Shown here one piece after another: positions 1-11,796 of a DNA stretch of 64,000 bases (positions within the stretch are counted from its first letter, which is position 1; each line of letters starts with the position of its first letter). Source of the stretch: Gnetum montanum (lineage: Eukaryota > Streptophyta > Gnetopsida > Gnetales > Gnetaceae); NCBI GenBank assembly GCA_015680685.1, contig MNCI01029550.1, forward strand, positions 850,367 to 914,366, read 5' to 3'. The position numbers and the translations under genes were made by a program. The notes below the pieces were generated by a model. The model was not told the DNA's origin. It searched no databases and saw nothing but the letters and a program-made list of their open reading frames with translations.

Positions 1-336
1 GAAAGAATTAAAAAATAATTAATTACTAATTAGCTTAATCTGTATGTTGCAAGGTTTATCATAAAGTTCATCTTTATTGCCATACAAAAAATTGTGCTTA
101 GGTAAAAATTGTTCGAATAAAGATCCGTTCTCTCTATGACTCCTACTATAGGCACACAGAAATAATTCTAACTTTGGAATAACAAAACTGTAAGAATTTG
201 GCTAAGGGTCTAAGTCTAACTCTTTGGAACAAAGGGTGCCACCTCTTATTTATAGAATATGAGGCAGGATGCGATATCACGTATGCGATGTCACATGGCG
301 GATGTGATATCACGTATGCGATATCACGGCTCATCA
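1..336 (-). repeat. LTR fragment, start of U3, related to LTRs of elements A and B
   Basis: Read on the minus strand, the segment starts at 336 with TGATGAGCCGTGATATC, matching the TGATGAATC start of the element A and B LTRs. It contains the same dispersed GATATC words and a TATA box (ctataaataagag, about 245-257) at the same distance from the LTR start. The downstream part runs off the window edge. A purine-rich stretch on the minus strand (337-362) just outside could be a polypurine tract, which would make this a 3' LTR. Family assignment is by eye only. Confidence 0.6.
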
Positions 337-1856
337 ATACTCCATTCTCTCACCTCATTACCTCATGACATGGTCTAATCATTTTTGGGTTTGTAGACTG
401 TATGATCCTATGAAAATTGATTATAAGGGTATGATGTTTCACTTGGATCACTATTTGTTATATAAGATACCTACAGACTCCTTGTGATGTCATTATGTAA
501 GGGAATATTTTCCCATCAGCTTGATTTGAGGAGGATCCATTTGCATAGCTAAGCCCCATAACCACAAGCCTTGATTTGATTACTACAATCTTGGTAACTT
601 GCATCATCCAATATTGTGCTTAGTTTATTTTGGAAAGATATCCTATTTCAACATTCCAAATGCTTGATTCACTCTAATTTGTGTGCAAGAACCTAATGAG
701 TTATTATTATCTTTGTTTCATAGGTTTTTTGGCTTTCATTTGGCTCTTGTTTCATGTCCAAACTCTTCAAAAATCTCTTAAATAACCATGTTGATGCATC
801 TCTATTAATGTAATCTAATATGTTAATGCATCCCCATTGATGCAACATAAAAATTCTATATATAATATAGCACTATATCCATTTTTCACAACTTGTTTCA
901 CACATGAAGGGAGTTTTTTAGTTTTTCAGAGCACAAAGTCTTCTAGGAGCTAGAACTTCCTCATTAGATACTCGATTGAATTTGTTTTTTAATCCCTAAA
1001 CTTTCAAAGTTATGCTTTATGTCATGGTGGTATTAACACTAGGATTTACTGATAACTTTTCTAATACTCCACAAATCAAGTATTAAAATAATGATCAAAG
1101 AAATTAATACTAACAACCATCTTTGAAGTGAAAATAGAATAATAATAAAATATTCTCATGCACTTGAAATTACTAGAAAAGCTTAATAGCCAAATCTTCC
1201 ACTAGTCTTAACCTAGAAAATAATCAAAAAGAAATCTAGACTTAAGAGAGTAAATTAAAATAATTAATCTAGGTTTATTTTCTTGATTGTACATCATACC
1301 AAAATGGGTATCGTAGGTATGAGGATCATCATAACCTAGGGAAAAATGACCTTGGAGGAAGTGGGTAAGGGAAAGGTTAGGGTGGGGGGTGTTGGTGCGG
1401 AGGAGAAGAGAATAACCATAGCAACAAAAACAAGAATAAGAGAAAGTGGCTAAGATGACACATGCTACTAAGCCCTTGTGAGAGGTGCCTACGATGGAAT
1501 CTATTAGTTATATTTTCATTGTAGAGATAGGGTAATCTAGGTAGGATAAGATCTCAAGATCTAGGCCTAGTTCGAAGGTCACTCTCACAACGACATACTT
1601 GGAAAAGATTAGAAGAAAGAAGGTCCAAGGTATAGTTCTCTAAAAGCTAAACTTTTGACCCTTCCTAGACTTGACATTAGAAGAGATTAGAACCTACTTG
1701 CAAGGGTCTCCACTATGATCCATCATTTCTACTTGTGGTAAATGGTATCTTGGGGATACTTACCTCTTTAGAAATAACCACCAAGGAGATTTCACAGTGA
1801 AGATCAAGGATATTACCATCTTCTATGTAGTTGAGGCCATTATTTAAGCCCTTAAA
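337..1856. other. Non-coding, degenerate repeat DNA
   Basis: No open reading frame of note is present. Around 785-855 there are repeated TTGATGCATC and GTTAATGCATC words followed by a TATA-like ctatatataatatag (about 863-877). The same words recur at 29025-29090, so this is probably the promoter part of another old LTR. The rest looks like decayed retrotransposon sequence leading into the gypsy pol downstream. Confidence 0.4.
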
Positions 1857-4100
1857 TTGTTAAACACCAAGGAAAAGTTAGTAGAGATATCTACCCAAGT
1901 AGATCCTAAAGTAAAGAAAGAAAGGATGTGTTGGTGCCATGGAGTGGACCGTAAGAAGTATGGTGTCCTTACCAAGGTAGAGCATACTTATTTCAAGATC
2001 ATAGCCTATCACCTCAATCCAATGGTGAAGCCAAGCAAGGTGATAACCTTCTTTGCAAGGGCATGTGTGGTTGTAAGTGAAAAATTTGATGTCAACATTC
2101 TATAGCTTATCTTCTTAGAAATTAAGAAGAGATTGAAGAAAAATAAGAAGGGTTAGAAGATACTCCCCTTTTTATGCCTCATTAGAAGACTTTACAAAAG
2201 GAAAGAATAGCCCACTACTCAAATGATATCATTTGCAAGGGTCCTACCACATCATGGAAGGAGATGATAAAGGACAAGGTTTTTGCCAAGCTTTAGAAGA
2301 AAGAGGTGGCACCTTCACCACCACCAATAGCATTAGAGACGACTCCTAAAATAATAGTATCTATTGAACACCTAACTAAATTTATAAAATAGTAGTTATA
2401 ACAACATGTCTCCAAAGGTGACTGTGAACACTTTGTTTAGCACTTGGTCATAAGTCATGTTAATGAGATCACTGGGATCATCAGTTGGCTAGTGGATGAA
2501 CTATCCTTATTCTCCACATGAAGAGACCAAACCTATATTCATGTCAATTCCAATGATAGAGAAATAATTGTGTCTATTCTAGGGAAATCATTTCTTAAAA
2601 TCTCCAAGAACATAACAATATTCTTTGTCATTCTAGAAGAAGGGGAGGATGCAAAAGTCCTGGTTGTACCACACAAAGGTTAGGAGACCATAGCACAGGT
2701 GGTTGTGGATTGAATTGAAGAAGCTTTGAGTGCTTCTATATCATCTATTCATGATTTTGCTACACTAGTAGTCATAAATTGGTACGATGTATTTTTCTCA
2801 TATCTAGTCACACAAGAGACTTCTACTCAATGAAATCATACGAAGAAATAGTAGTTTCTTCACTACATCAAACATTACATAGAGATCGAGGGTAACCTCT
2901 ACAAGCCTTATGCCAATGCTCTAGTACGATGGTGTGTACCTAATGTAAATCAACTAAGAGTCCTTTAAGATGCTCACAAGGGATCTTTTAAGGGTTATTT
3001 TATAGGAAGAGTGATGACCACAAAGATCCTAATGGTACGATATATTTAGCCAATAATCTTCAAGGATGTTCACCATTTCTTTTGTTCATGCAAGAGATGC
3101 CAACAAGATAAGGGGATGAAAACTAGAATGAAAGAGTCGCAATAGTGAATTTGATCACTAGAGCCTTTCAACCTTTGGGAAATTAATTTCATGAGACCCA
3201 TCACTCCCATGTCCAATGGGAAGTCATACATTACTATTGCTATTGACTACTATAATAAGCTAACTGAAGCTATTGTCGTTTCTAATTGAAACTCTCCTAC
3301 TGTAGCTCGATTCTTTCAACAAGAAGTTATGAATAGGTTTGATATGTCTAGAGCACTAATTTCTTACAATAGAACATATTTCATAGGTGCTACCTTTCAT
3401 AAGTTAAGGTAACTCTTAGGGGTGCAACATAAACTCATAACACCTTATCACCCTCAAGCCAATAGTCAAGCAAAGGTAGCCAATAGGGAACCATTAGTAG
3501 ATATAGGAAAGATTGAAATACAAACCTCAACGATGTCCTTTGAATGTAATTCTTAACATGGAAACTTCCTATAGGCTACTCTCCCCATGGGTTAGTGTAT
3601 GAAAAGTTACCCAAACTTCCAATTCAAACTAAACTTCATACACTCATAGTTACATGTGAACTTGACTTAGACATTAATTAGCATAAAAGGAACAACTCAT
3701 GATACTTAACACACAAGATGAAAATCAAAAAGTAGCCATAATGATGAATGAATTACACAAGGTATATAATAAACAACATCATGACATAAAAATAAGGAAA
3801 ATTACATTCAAACTGGAAGACAAGGTTCTCTATTAGAATCCCATGCATGTGTTACAACAAACTAAGTTTGAGACATTATGGAAAGGATCATACATCATAC
3901 GCTCAAATTTGCTTTTTGAGACTATGATAATTTGCCACCGAACAAGCCCTCAAAAGCACATGTTGACCAGCATCTAAAAACTTAAACCATTCATGGACTT
4001 CCAAGTAACCATATACAATACTAATACCTTTGATTAAGAAGAATCTCACTCTAGTTTCTAAATCTTCTCCTTTAAACTTAGTCATGGGGGAGATATCCAT
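1857..4100 (+). pseudogene. Decayed Ty3/gypsy pol, mainly integrase
   Basis: Conceptual translation across several frames recovers an integrase in the right order. A zinc-finger half (HHFFCSCKRCQQDKG, about 3070-3115) comes first. The catalytic core follows, with INFMRPITPMSNGKSYITIA (about 3180-3240) and a later HKLITPYHPQANSQAK (about 3430-3475). A C-terminal GPY/F-like LWKGSYII lies at about 3878-3900. The core is full of stops and frameshifts and the third catalytic residue is lysine instead of glutamate. Only an 82-residue ORF at 1857-2105 is still open, and it is not recognisable by itself. Reverse transcriptase is not seen in usable form. Dead remnant of a Tat/Athila-like element. Confidence 0.7.
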
Positions 4101-5035
4101 CTACCATAACATCTTGACAAGGACAAAAGGGATTTTTTTCTTTTTTGTTTTGCAATGTTATTTATATGTTTTTCATTTTTTTATATTTTACTAAATATTT
4201 TATAGATTTTTTGTTCTTATTATTTTCTTTTCATTTTTATTTAGTATTAATTGAAATCTCTAATTTTTCTCTATAGCTATTTCAAAATTTGAAAATTGTT
4301 GAATGCACCTATTAAGGTTATGATTTAATATTTAGGCCAACTTTGTCTTTTAATTATGCTCTCTACTAATAATTTATCAGTTTTATGGTGATATCAGGTA
4401 ATGAGTTCACAACATCCACCCATTCCATCTATCTCATGTGAAGTTCTACACAATGAAAACATGGAGGTTCTTTAACATTTAATCTAAAAGTAACATATTA
4501 TCTTGTTACCCAACAAACTGGGGAAGGACTACCAAGGTTAAAAAGGATGTGACCTCAAGGAGGTTTATTATGTTCTTTTCTCAACTTCCTTCTTAAGTTC
4601 TATGGCTCCTCATAGGTATATCATCACTCCTACTATCAACCATAAAAGGAAGTATGTCTCTATACAATGTGGTTCCTAATATAAAAAAACTAAATCAAAA
4701 TTTAAAGCATAGCTCTCTAACTTAAATCACATCTCTCTGACAATCTCTTAGGCTATAGGCATTAGTTATGGGGCTAGAAAGCCAGGTTAGCCATGCTTGA
4801 AGGCATCCCTCTAACTAAGGCCCTAACTACTTCCTTCTTTTTTCTTCTTTTCTTGGAGTGGTGATTATCCTTTGTGGTTTTCATAGGATCATGATGGTAG
4901 GAAAGAAGGAAGATGTTAATGCAAGGTCACTATCATTGGAATGGACTTGGTCTAGACTTAGAACATACTAGTATTGGATCATCTTAATCACACATTTTAC
5001 TAAGGATCCCATGTGACCATGATGTGGAATGGTGG
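4101..5035 (+). other. 3' non-coding tail of the gypsy element
   Basis: The pol remnant ends near an atgggggagatatcc motif (4085-4099) and is followed by T-rich sequence and then cacaacatccaccc (about 4408-4421). The same order (gggggatatccccc, T-rich tract, cacaacatccaccc) occurs after the gag of element B (38874-39120). The section at 4790-4900 (gcatccctctaactaaggccc) matches the minus strand of element A near 35520-35545. The pol-bearing remnant and the gag-only elements therefore share a 3' tail. Confidence 0.55.
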
Positions 5036-6013
5036 TGTAAAGACACATCTTTCAATCCCTTTTTTCTACCCTACATGTTATCTATTTTTTTTATTTTGTT
5101 GAGGATGATTCTTGGATGTTTTGGCATGTTTGAAGGTGTTTTCAGCTCACTTTTATGAGTTTAGGAGGTTTCAGGATCTATGGGGACTTGTTGGGAGGCA
5201 TTTAGAGGCTCTTAGCATCAAAAGGATTACTTTTATTTTTGGCACCTTCAAGAGAGACGTCTCCCCAAAAAGATAGATGTCTCCCTAAAGAAATCTCCCT
5301 TGAAGAGTAGTTTTCAACCAAAAATAGTAGATTTCTCTCTCGAAAGCAGGGCTTTCATAGTAGACATCATAGTAAAGCTAGAGATGACCCAGACTCATGG
5401 GAAAACTTCCAAAAATGTTGTTCCAATTTAGGAAACAACCAAAGAGAGATGGAAATAGCCAAGGAGAAGGTGAGAAGACTTGGGAAACATCCAAATAATC
5501 TCAAGTTGAGTTGAGGAAAGGTTTCTAGGATTTTTACCTTCTGATTGCTTATAAATATTGATTTAATTCACCATTGTAAGTGTTGTAGTACCAAAGGCCA
5601 AAGTGCAAATGTTGAAGGCCAAACATCCCAAGAGAGGGTAAGAGAGAGAGCTCTTGAGGGAAGAGAGCTTGTACATGAATAGAGCTTGTGCATGGAAGTC
5701 AAGTGAAAGGCAAGGAAGAGCACTTGAGAGAGGGTAGAAGAATATCTTATAAGTGTCTTGTCTTGAGCTTGGGCTACATTTTGAGCAATTGAGGATTAAG
5801 AGGGGACAAGTATGGCCTCTAAGATCCTTGGAAGAGTTGTGAGTTGAGCTTGCCTCCTCATCTTTGATTTATTTTCTATGTATTTTGAAAATTATCTTAA
5901 CATAAGGGAGATTTTCTCCATTTTATTATGTTATTCTTATTTTCTAAGCTAGATCTTCTTGGAATTTGTGGATTAGGTCCTATTGGTATCTATCAAGGTG
6001 CAACACCCCTACA
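5036..6013 (+). repeat. Element D 5' LTR
   Basis: Starts TGTAAAGACACATC and ends CAACACCCCTACA. It aligns by eye along its full length with 7803-8779. A TATA box (gcttataaatattg, about 5549-5562) is present in both copies. The U3 part carries repeated AGAT-GTCTCCC and AGACATC words. Differences between copies are mostly transitions, as expected of an old methylated insertion. Confidence 0.8.
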
Positions 6014-6019
6014 CTAGAT

Positions 6020-6031
6020 TGGTATCAAAGT
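6020..6031 (+). promoter_or_regulatory. Primer-binding site of element D
   Basis: TGGTATCAAAG lies six bases after the LTR end CA. It is the initiator methionine tRNA-type priming site common in plant LTR elements (usual form TGGTATCAGAGC), with small changes. Confidence 0.7.
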
Positions 6032-6233
6032 AAAGGTTTAGAACTTTCCACACTTTTATCTTGAAGCTTGGTGTTTTCTTTGAATGAAAGGAACATTGTT
6101 GTGGATATTTGTGTATTTTCTTTTGGATATCATTCTTGTTTCTTTAGGTATCGATATATAGAAGAAGACATATCAAGAGCTTAGACAAGAGCTTCAAGAG
6201 TTTAAGGACTCTTTTAAGGCTTTTGTGGTTGAA

Positions 6234-6899
6234 ATGCAAGAAGTTCTTCCCAAAGTAAAGGTCCACAAGCATCAAGATTTTGTAGAAACTTTAGAAATGG
6301 ATATGAAGAAATTCAAGTCTGACATGCGAAATATTTTGAGGAAAATTGATAGAATATCTTCTAGCCATCAAGAAGGAAAGAAAGATGAAGGGTCTAATGA
6401 AGTAGACACCAATGAGAAAAGGAGTTCTCAAGTATCTCTTATTGATCAAAGAAGTGATCAATACTCAAGGGTTTCAAGGGAGGGAACCAAAAGCTTCATA
6501 AAAGGAACTAAGAGATCTTCAAAATCCAAGATGGTGTATGTTGCTAATCAAGGAGAGTTCCTACCTTGTGAGTCATGGGAGATGAAGAATCTAAGAAAGG
6601 AGAGTGACAAGGATCAAGTGACTTCTTCAAGGAGGATCAAGGGCAACAATAGAAGGTATGATACTCATTCTTTTTGCAATTTTTCTATACCTTGTGGCAA
6701 AGGAAAGAAGATTCTACGTAAATTTGAGACTATCTCATGGAAGATAGGTGAGTCTTCTAGCCAAGGAATGTGGAAGAATGATTGCCTTAATGACTTTTTT
6801 GATGAATCTGATGTTAAGGCCATGGAGGAGAGTTTACCTTTTGAGTTGGTACCTTCAAAGTGGGATGACGACATTGTTGATGATTCCTTTGAAGAGTAG
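6234..6899 (+). CDS. Gag-position ORF of element D
   Basis: The ORF runs from the first ATG at 6234, although the frame is open upstream from about 6163 and could use a GTG. It gives about 221 residues. The N-terminal third is heptad-rich and probably a coiled coil (runs such as EFKDSFKAFVVEMQEVLPKV just upstream and across the ATG). The middle is basic and the C-terminus is very acidic (WDDDIVDDSFEE). No CCHC knuckle or capsid major-homology motif is seen. Its position directly after LTR and PBS suggests a structural protein or a degenerate gag N-terminus. Function is unproven. Confidence 0.45.
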   Translation: MQEVLPKVKVHKHQDFVETLEMDMKKFKSDMRNILRKIDRISSSHQEGKKDEGSNEVDTNEKRSSQVSLIDQRSDQYSRVSREGTKSFIKGTKRSSKSKMVYVANQGEFLPCESWEMKNLRKESDKDQVTSSRRIKGNNRRYDTHSFCNFSIPCGKGKKILRKFETISWKIGESSSQGMWKNDCLNDFFDESDVKAMEESLPFELVPSKWDDDIVDDSFEE

Positions 6900-7304
6900 A
6901 AGCCATTGGAATTGGGAACTCCTATTTGGGATCTTGAACCTTAAAGCTTTGATGAGATTAGATAGCCACATATTGAAGATCAAGTTGAATTAAAGATGGA
7001 TGGGAGAAGCCATGAAGAGGTAAGTAAGAGTGAGCTTAACCTTGTTGATGATATTAATGTCTCTCATGTTGAAGATAGTGTGATGGATGCTATTTTTCAC
7101 TTTAGCTTCATAGTGGTTTGTTCAATGGTAATGATGAGCATCATCATCATTGTGATGAGACTAAAAGTCATATTGTGACTTTTGATGCCATTGTTAGTGA
7201 GAGGAAGACTAATAATGATGAATTGTTTGATGATGAATAGTCATTATGAGAAGGTCATTATTGATGTGAGTGAAGATATTAATAATGATACGATTTTCTA
7301 GAAT

Positions 7305-7649
7305 TTGGAGATGCTTGTTATTGATTACAATAATGATAAATTTTTGAAGTGTGTTGATGGATTTGATTATCTTGGCTCTTATATGGAAGTGCAACATGAA
7401 GGTAATGTACATGATGGTGATCAAAGGAAGCTAAGTGATAGTCTTCCAAATACCAAGAAGAAGAAGGTGAAGAAGAGGAAAAAGAAGCAAAGAAAGGATG
7501 TTGGATTAAGAAAGCCTAATCCTTTTTATTTTTCTTATTTTTTATTTGTTATAGGTTTGGGTCATCATGGGGATGCAAGGAAAGCATCCCAAGGAGATGA
7601 TCAAATGAAGGAAGCATGGTGGGGCATGAGGACAAGCCCCCATGAGTAA
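7305..7649 (+). CDS. Lysine-rich ORF inside element D
   Basis: An open frame of about 114 residues begins at a TTG, with in-frame ATGs inside it (for example at about 7311). It contains a strongly basic block (KKKKVKKRKKKQRK, about residues 51-64). It lies between the gag-position ORF and the polypurine tract. It may be a broken continuation of the upstream ORF rather than a separate gene. No family was recognised. Confidence 0.25.
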   Translation: MEMLVIDYNNDKFLKCVDGFDYLGSYMEVQHEGNVHDGDQRKLSDSLPNTKKKKVKKRKKKQRKDVGLRKPNPFYFSYFLFVIGLGHHGDARKASQGDDQMKEAWWGMRTSPHE

Positions 7650-7802
7650 GAGAAGATTAAAAACAAAACCTCCAATGATATTTATTCTCATGATTGTAAT
7701 GCATTGAGTCATGATTATTGTGATGGCCTTGAGTCATGGGGGAATGGTGCCTTCCAACTTGTGAAAGGTCATGAAGCATGACATTTTTAAGGGTGGGAGA
7801 GC

Positions 7803-8779
7803 TGGTAGGGATACATATTTTGATCCCTTTGTTCTACCCTACATTCTATGTGTTTTTTTTATTAATTTTGTTGAAGATGATTCTTGGATATTTTTGCATG
7901 TTTGAAGGTATTTTTGGGTCACTTTGATGAGTTTATGAGGTTCCAAGATCTATGGTGACTTGTTGGAAGGCATCCAGAGGCTCCATGCATTAAATAAAGC
8001 ACTTTTATTTTTAGCACCTTCAAAAGAGACATTCCCTAGAAAGATAGATGTCTCCCTAAAGATGTCTCCCCTAAAGAATAAACATCTACCAAAAATAGTA
8101 GATGTCTCTCCTGAAAGTAGGGCTTTCATAGTAGATGTCCCAACAAAGTTAGAGATGACCCAGACACATGGGACAACTTTTGAAAATGTTGTTCCAATTT
8201 GGGAAATAGCCAAAGAAGTATGGAAATAGCCAGGGAAAAGGTGAGAAGACTTTGGAAACATCTAAAGAACCTCAAGTTGAGTTGAGAAAATGTTTCTAGA
8301 ATTTTTACCTTTCAGTTGCTTATAAATATTGATGTAATTCACCATTGTAAGTGTTGTAGGTCCAAGCACCAAAGTGCAAACGCTAAAGGCAAAACATCCC
8401 AACATAGGGTAAGAGAGAGAGCTCTTGAGGGAAGAGAGCTTGTGCATGAATAGATCTTATGAAGTTAAGTGAAAGGAAAAAGAGAGCACTTGAGAGAGGT
8501 TAGGAGAATCTCTTATAAGTGTCTTGTCTTGAGCTTGGGCTCTGTTGTGAGCTATTAAGGATTAAGAGGGGACAAGTGTGACATTTAAGATCCTTGGGAG
8601 AGTTGTGAGTTAAGCTTGGCTCCTCATCTTTTATCTATTTTCTATGTATTTTGAGAATTATCTTAATATAAGGGAGATTTCCTCCATTTTATTATGTTAT
8701 TCGTATTTGCTAAGCTATATCTACTTGGAAGTTGTGGATTGGGTCTTCTTGGGATCTATCAAGGTGCAACACCCTTGCA
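7803..8779 (+). repeat. Element D 3' LTR
   Basis: Copy of 5036-6013. It begins TGGTAGGGATACAT after a purine-rich aagggtgggagagc and ends CAACACCCTTGCA. The TATA box is at about 8317-8328. It is followed immediately by a gypsy integrase tail instead of a target duplication. Confidence 0.8.
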
Positions 8780-8785
8780 TGAAAT

Positions 8786-9343
8786 GGTCAAACAAAAGTG
8801 GTGAACAAATCCTTACTAAACATATTGAGATGCTTGTATGATGGACAACCAAATAGGTGGGAAAAATTATTGTGTCATGCTGAGTTTTCATATAATCATG
8901 CTTTTCATGTTGTTATTGGTAAAAGCCCATTTGAGGTGAACTATGAGTTTTGTCCAAAAAATGATGGACAATTTGAAGAGCTTTGATGGTGAAGCTCAAC
9001 TTAATGTTGAACTTGTACAAGAGATGAGGGATCTCCATGCACAAGTAAAATCAAATCTTAAAAAGAAGATTGAAAAGAGAGTTCTTAAAAGGAATAAAGC
9101 AAATGGAAATCTAATTCTGTTGTTGGTGACTTGGTTTGGGTGCACTCAAAATTGAAAGCTAAGAAGATGGGGCCTTTCAATATCAAGGCTAAGATCAATG
9201 ATAATGCTTTTGAGATTAATTTACCAAATGATGTTGGAATGCCTTTTATGTTTAATTTTTTAGACATAATGCACTATCATGAACCAGTTGAAGAGGAGAT
9301 CATACAATGTAGCATTAATGAATTGAAGAGGACTATTGATTAG
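8786..9343 (+). pseudogene. Ty3/gypsy integrase C-terminus
   Basis: Three overlapping frames give the end of an integrase of the chromovirus or related type. There is VVNKSLLNILRCL near 8800, then FSYNHAFHVVIGKSPFEVNY (about 8886-8945), which matches the usual AEFAYN...GKSPFE block. An acidic linker follows, then KKMGPFNIKAKINDNAFEIN (about 9160-9220), equivalent to the GPY/F module, ending with FLDIMHYHE. At least two frameshifts split it. It leads directly to the polypurine-like aaggatgggagagc (9546-9559) and an LTR, so it is the 3' end of an element whose 5' part is missing here. Confidence 0.75.
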
Positions 9344-9561
9344 TCCAAGCCTTCAATGGAGAGGAAGGTAATCGTACTCAAGTGGAGGGAAGCTTCTAGC
9401 ACTTACGGAGTAAAGAGGCATGAATATTTGATCCATTAGGAGGATCAATCTATTGATGATCTTGTATGAATACATGAGACCAAACTACATGAGTGGGGGC
9501 TTACTTCTATCCTTACTTCATTGTTTACTTGAGTTTACTTTTTGAAGGATGGGAGAGCTAG

Positions 9562-10260
9562 TGTAGAAATGCCTCTTTCGAACCCCTTATTCTTCCCTAC
9601 ATGTAGGTTTTGTAGGTTTTGGACACTTGAGAGATGTATCAAAGGGCTAGAATATGTCTTGACTAAGGCCTGGGTTGATAGAAGACATCTAGAGTTCAGA
9701 GTAGATAGCTTGCTATTTGGATTGACATCTCGATGGAGATGTCTTGACTAAGAAGAAGACATCTCAGGGGAGACATCTTCCCAGAACATGAGACATCTTA
9801 GATGAGATGTCTTTACTACAAATGGACCTCTTAGGTAAGATGTCTTTCCAATTGTAAAGACATATTAGCACTTGAAGGAGACATCTTAAAAAAGTAGTAG
9901 ACATCTTACTTGAAATTTAGGTTGACATAGAGATGTCTTCCCAAGATTAGAGACAACCCATACGGATGGAAAAACTTCTAAAAACACCCATTCCAATTCA
10001 GAAAATAGCTGGAACATGATGAAAAAGGATGGAAACAACCAGAGAGAAGGTGAGAAGACTTGGGAAACATCAGAAGAGCCTCAAATGAAGTTAAGGAAAG
10101 GTTTCTAGGTTTCTTATCCTCTAGTTTGTCATAAATATAAATGTATTCATCATTGTTAGTAGGATGAGTAAGAGTGTGAGCTCTTGAGAGTGGAAAGCTA
10201 AGCAAGAGAGAGTGGGTGAGCACATTGATTGAGTGTAATTGGTGATTGCAACCTCAAGAT
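9562..10260 (+). repeat. LTR related to element D LTRs
   Basis: Begins TGTAGAAATGCC after the same purine-rich tract as element D. Later blocks are shared with D: gaaaaacttct near 9969, gagaaggtgagaagacttgggaaacatc near 10040, and a TATA box cataaatataaatg near 10130. The U3 differs and is filled with AGACATCT and AGATGTCT repeats (9705-9945). Similarity to D fades after about 10230, so the right end is uncertain. Confidence 0.6.
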
Positions 10261-11785
10261 CAACTTGTGATTTGTTGGTCTTTATGTTTTATTCTCTTGT
10301 GTCTTACTTTTGAGTTGAAATTTTAGTCTTGAGTTATGGTAGAGATTCTTTCATTGGTTTTGTCTTGCATTAAGAATAGCTATTATATGGTTGTAAAGCC
10401 TCATGCTCTACAATATCATTTAAGTATAACAAGTTTTGAATGTGTGTGGGTTTCGAGAACCCTATTGTAATCTTCAAATAAATTAATTGAAGATAACTGG
10501 TTTTCTTGTTTTGTAGGAAAATTTTTTATCTTTACATAATATCTAGATTTAGTATTTGAAGGTGATTTATTTTCAAAGTGAACCTACTTCATAAACAAAG
10601 ATCTAGCTCTTCATAAAGGTAAATGATGAAAAAGAAGTTATGTAGCCAACCCAATTTTGTTGAGAAAAGTCTAGGATGATGATAAAAAATATACCATAGC
10701 ACATCATGTATGCTACTTTCCTTCTTTTTAATTCATTTTTAAAAATAAATCACTAAAATAAAACAAAAATAATTATACAAATTACAAAATCCCATCATTA
10801 GAGATTTATAAATAGAATGGGAAATAAACACATGGGACCATAAAGAAATAAAATTAAATAAATAGTTAAATTTAAATATATGAAATAATTAAGTAATCAA
10901 ATATTAACAAGAAAAGAAATATCCTAATCAATCATTAATGCCCAAGAGGTCATTGCTAACCATGCATGAGACTAATTAAGTGCTTTATGTAATGCAACTA
11001 TCACTAACATGTAGGCAATGTTGCATCAAGTTTGCCCATGCTACTGAGCTATCAAGAATTTGTAAGTGGGTCCTTTCCATAATAGTCTCCTACATTTTTT
11101 ACCCTTATGGATTTTGTTGATGAGACACCCATGGATAAACCAACAAGAATTTGTAAGTGGGTCCTTTTACTACTACTCACCAAACCGACAAGGATAAACC
11201 TTCAATTTTGCATTTAGAGATGCAAAGTAGCATCACCACTTCCAATGTCATCTAGTCCTAATTGTTTTCTAGGTTGACCATTGATAAAGCTATATTAAGT
11301 GAAGTGCTACAAAATCATCTAGAAGCCTAAGAATGTTTTGATTTAATACATTCCAAACCTTGTCAACAACATGGCAAGATCTACTTCACATTCTTTTGAT
11401 ATCAAGGATTTGTGTTGACATCCTATATAATAGTATGCTTATGTCATTTACCTTCTAATCTAGTCACAACATCCAACATAATTGCATTTTAAGACAGTGA
11501 TCTATAGTAGAGATTGTTTATACATACATATCCATCCTTTGACAAGTTTTCATTCTTATTTCTTCTACCAAGTACATCAATTGTTCATGTTTGCTAAATC
11601 CATGATTTGAACACTGATTGATCATGTAATTATATCGTTCTATTGCCACATTAAATGATTTATTAGTATCTTACTTCTATCCTACTATCTTCTTTCTAAG
11701 ATTTTCAACTTGGTCATAAGATTAAAACCTTACATTGAAGGATTTTAACATATCTATCTAAGAGAATATGTAATTGGGTGGAGGA
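10261..11785. other. Non-coding, possible interior of a minus-strand copia-like element
   Basis: AT-rich sequence without credible ORFs. A 24-bp phrase (agaatttgtaagtgggtcct) occurs twice, at about 11053 and 11147. If the LTR/PBS boundary at 11786-11797 is real, this stretch would be the interior of that element on the minus strand, too decayed to translate. Confidence 0.3.
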
Positions 11786-11796
11786 GATTGATACCA
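11786..11796 (-). promoter_or_regulatory. Candidate primer-binding site with adjacent LTR end
   Basis: On the minus strand the sequence reads GCTAAAACA followed directly by TGGTATCAATC. That is an LTR-type CA end joined to an initiator-Met-type priming site, the arrangement typical of plant copia elements. The LTR would extend rightwards from 11797. Its far end was not located. Confidence 0.45.

Larger units (their letters stand above)
5036..8779 (+). mobile_element. Element D: two-LTR retrotransposon lacking pol
   Basis: Two direct repeats of about 978 bp (5036-6013 and 7803-8779) bracket a 1.8-kb interior. An initiator-Met-type primer-binding site lies just inside the left LTR and a purine-rich aagggtgggagagc lies just before the right LTR. 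The interior holds a charged coiled-coil-like ORF and a lysine-rich ORF but no protease, reverse transcriptase or integrase. It is therefore a non-autonomous element that would need enzymes in trans. The 5-bp flanks (ggtgg on the left, tgaaa on the right) do not match, so the ends have been altered by recombination or the copy is a fusion with the gypsy fragment on its right. Confidence 0.75.

Noticed and set aside
146-337. Minus-strand ORF with repeated DIAYVISHP
   Set aside because: It is translated from the GATATC-word array of an LTR U3 and is not a gene.
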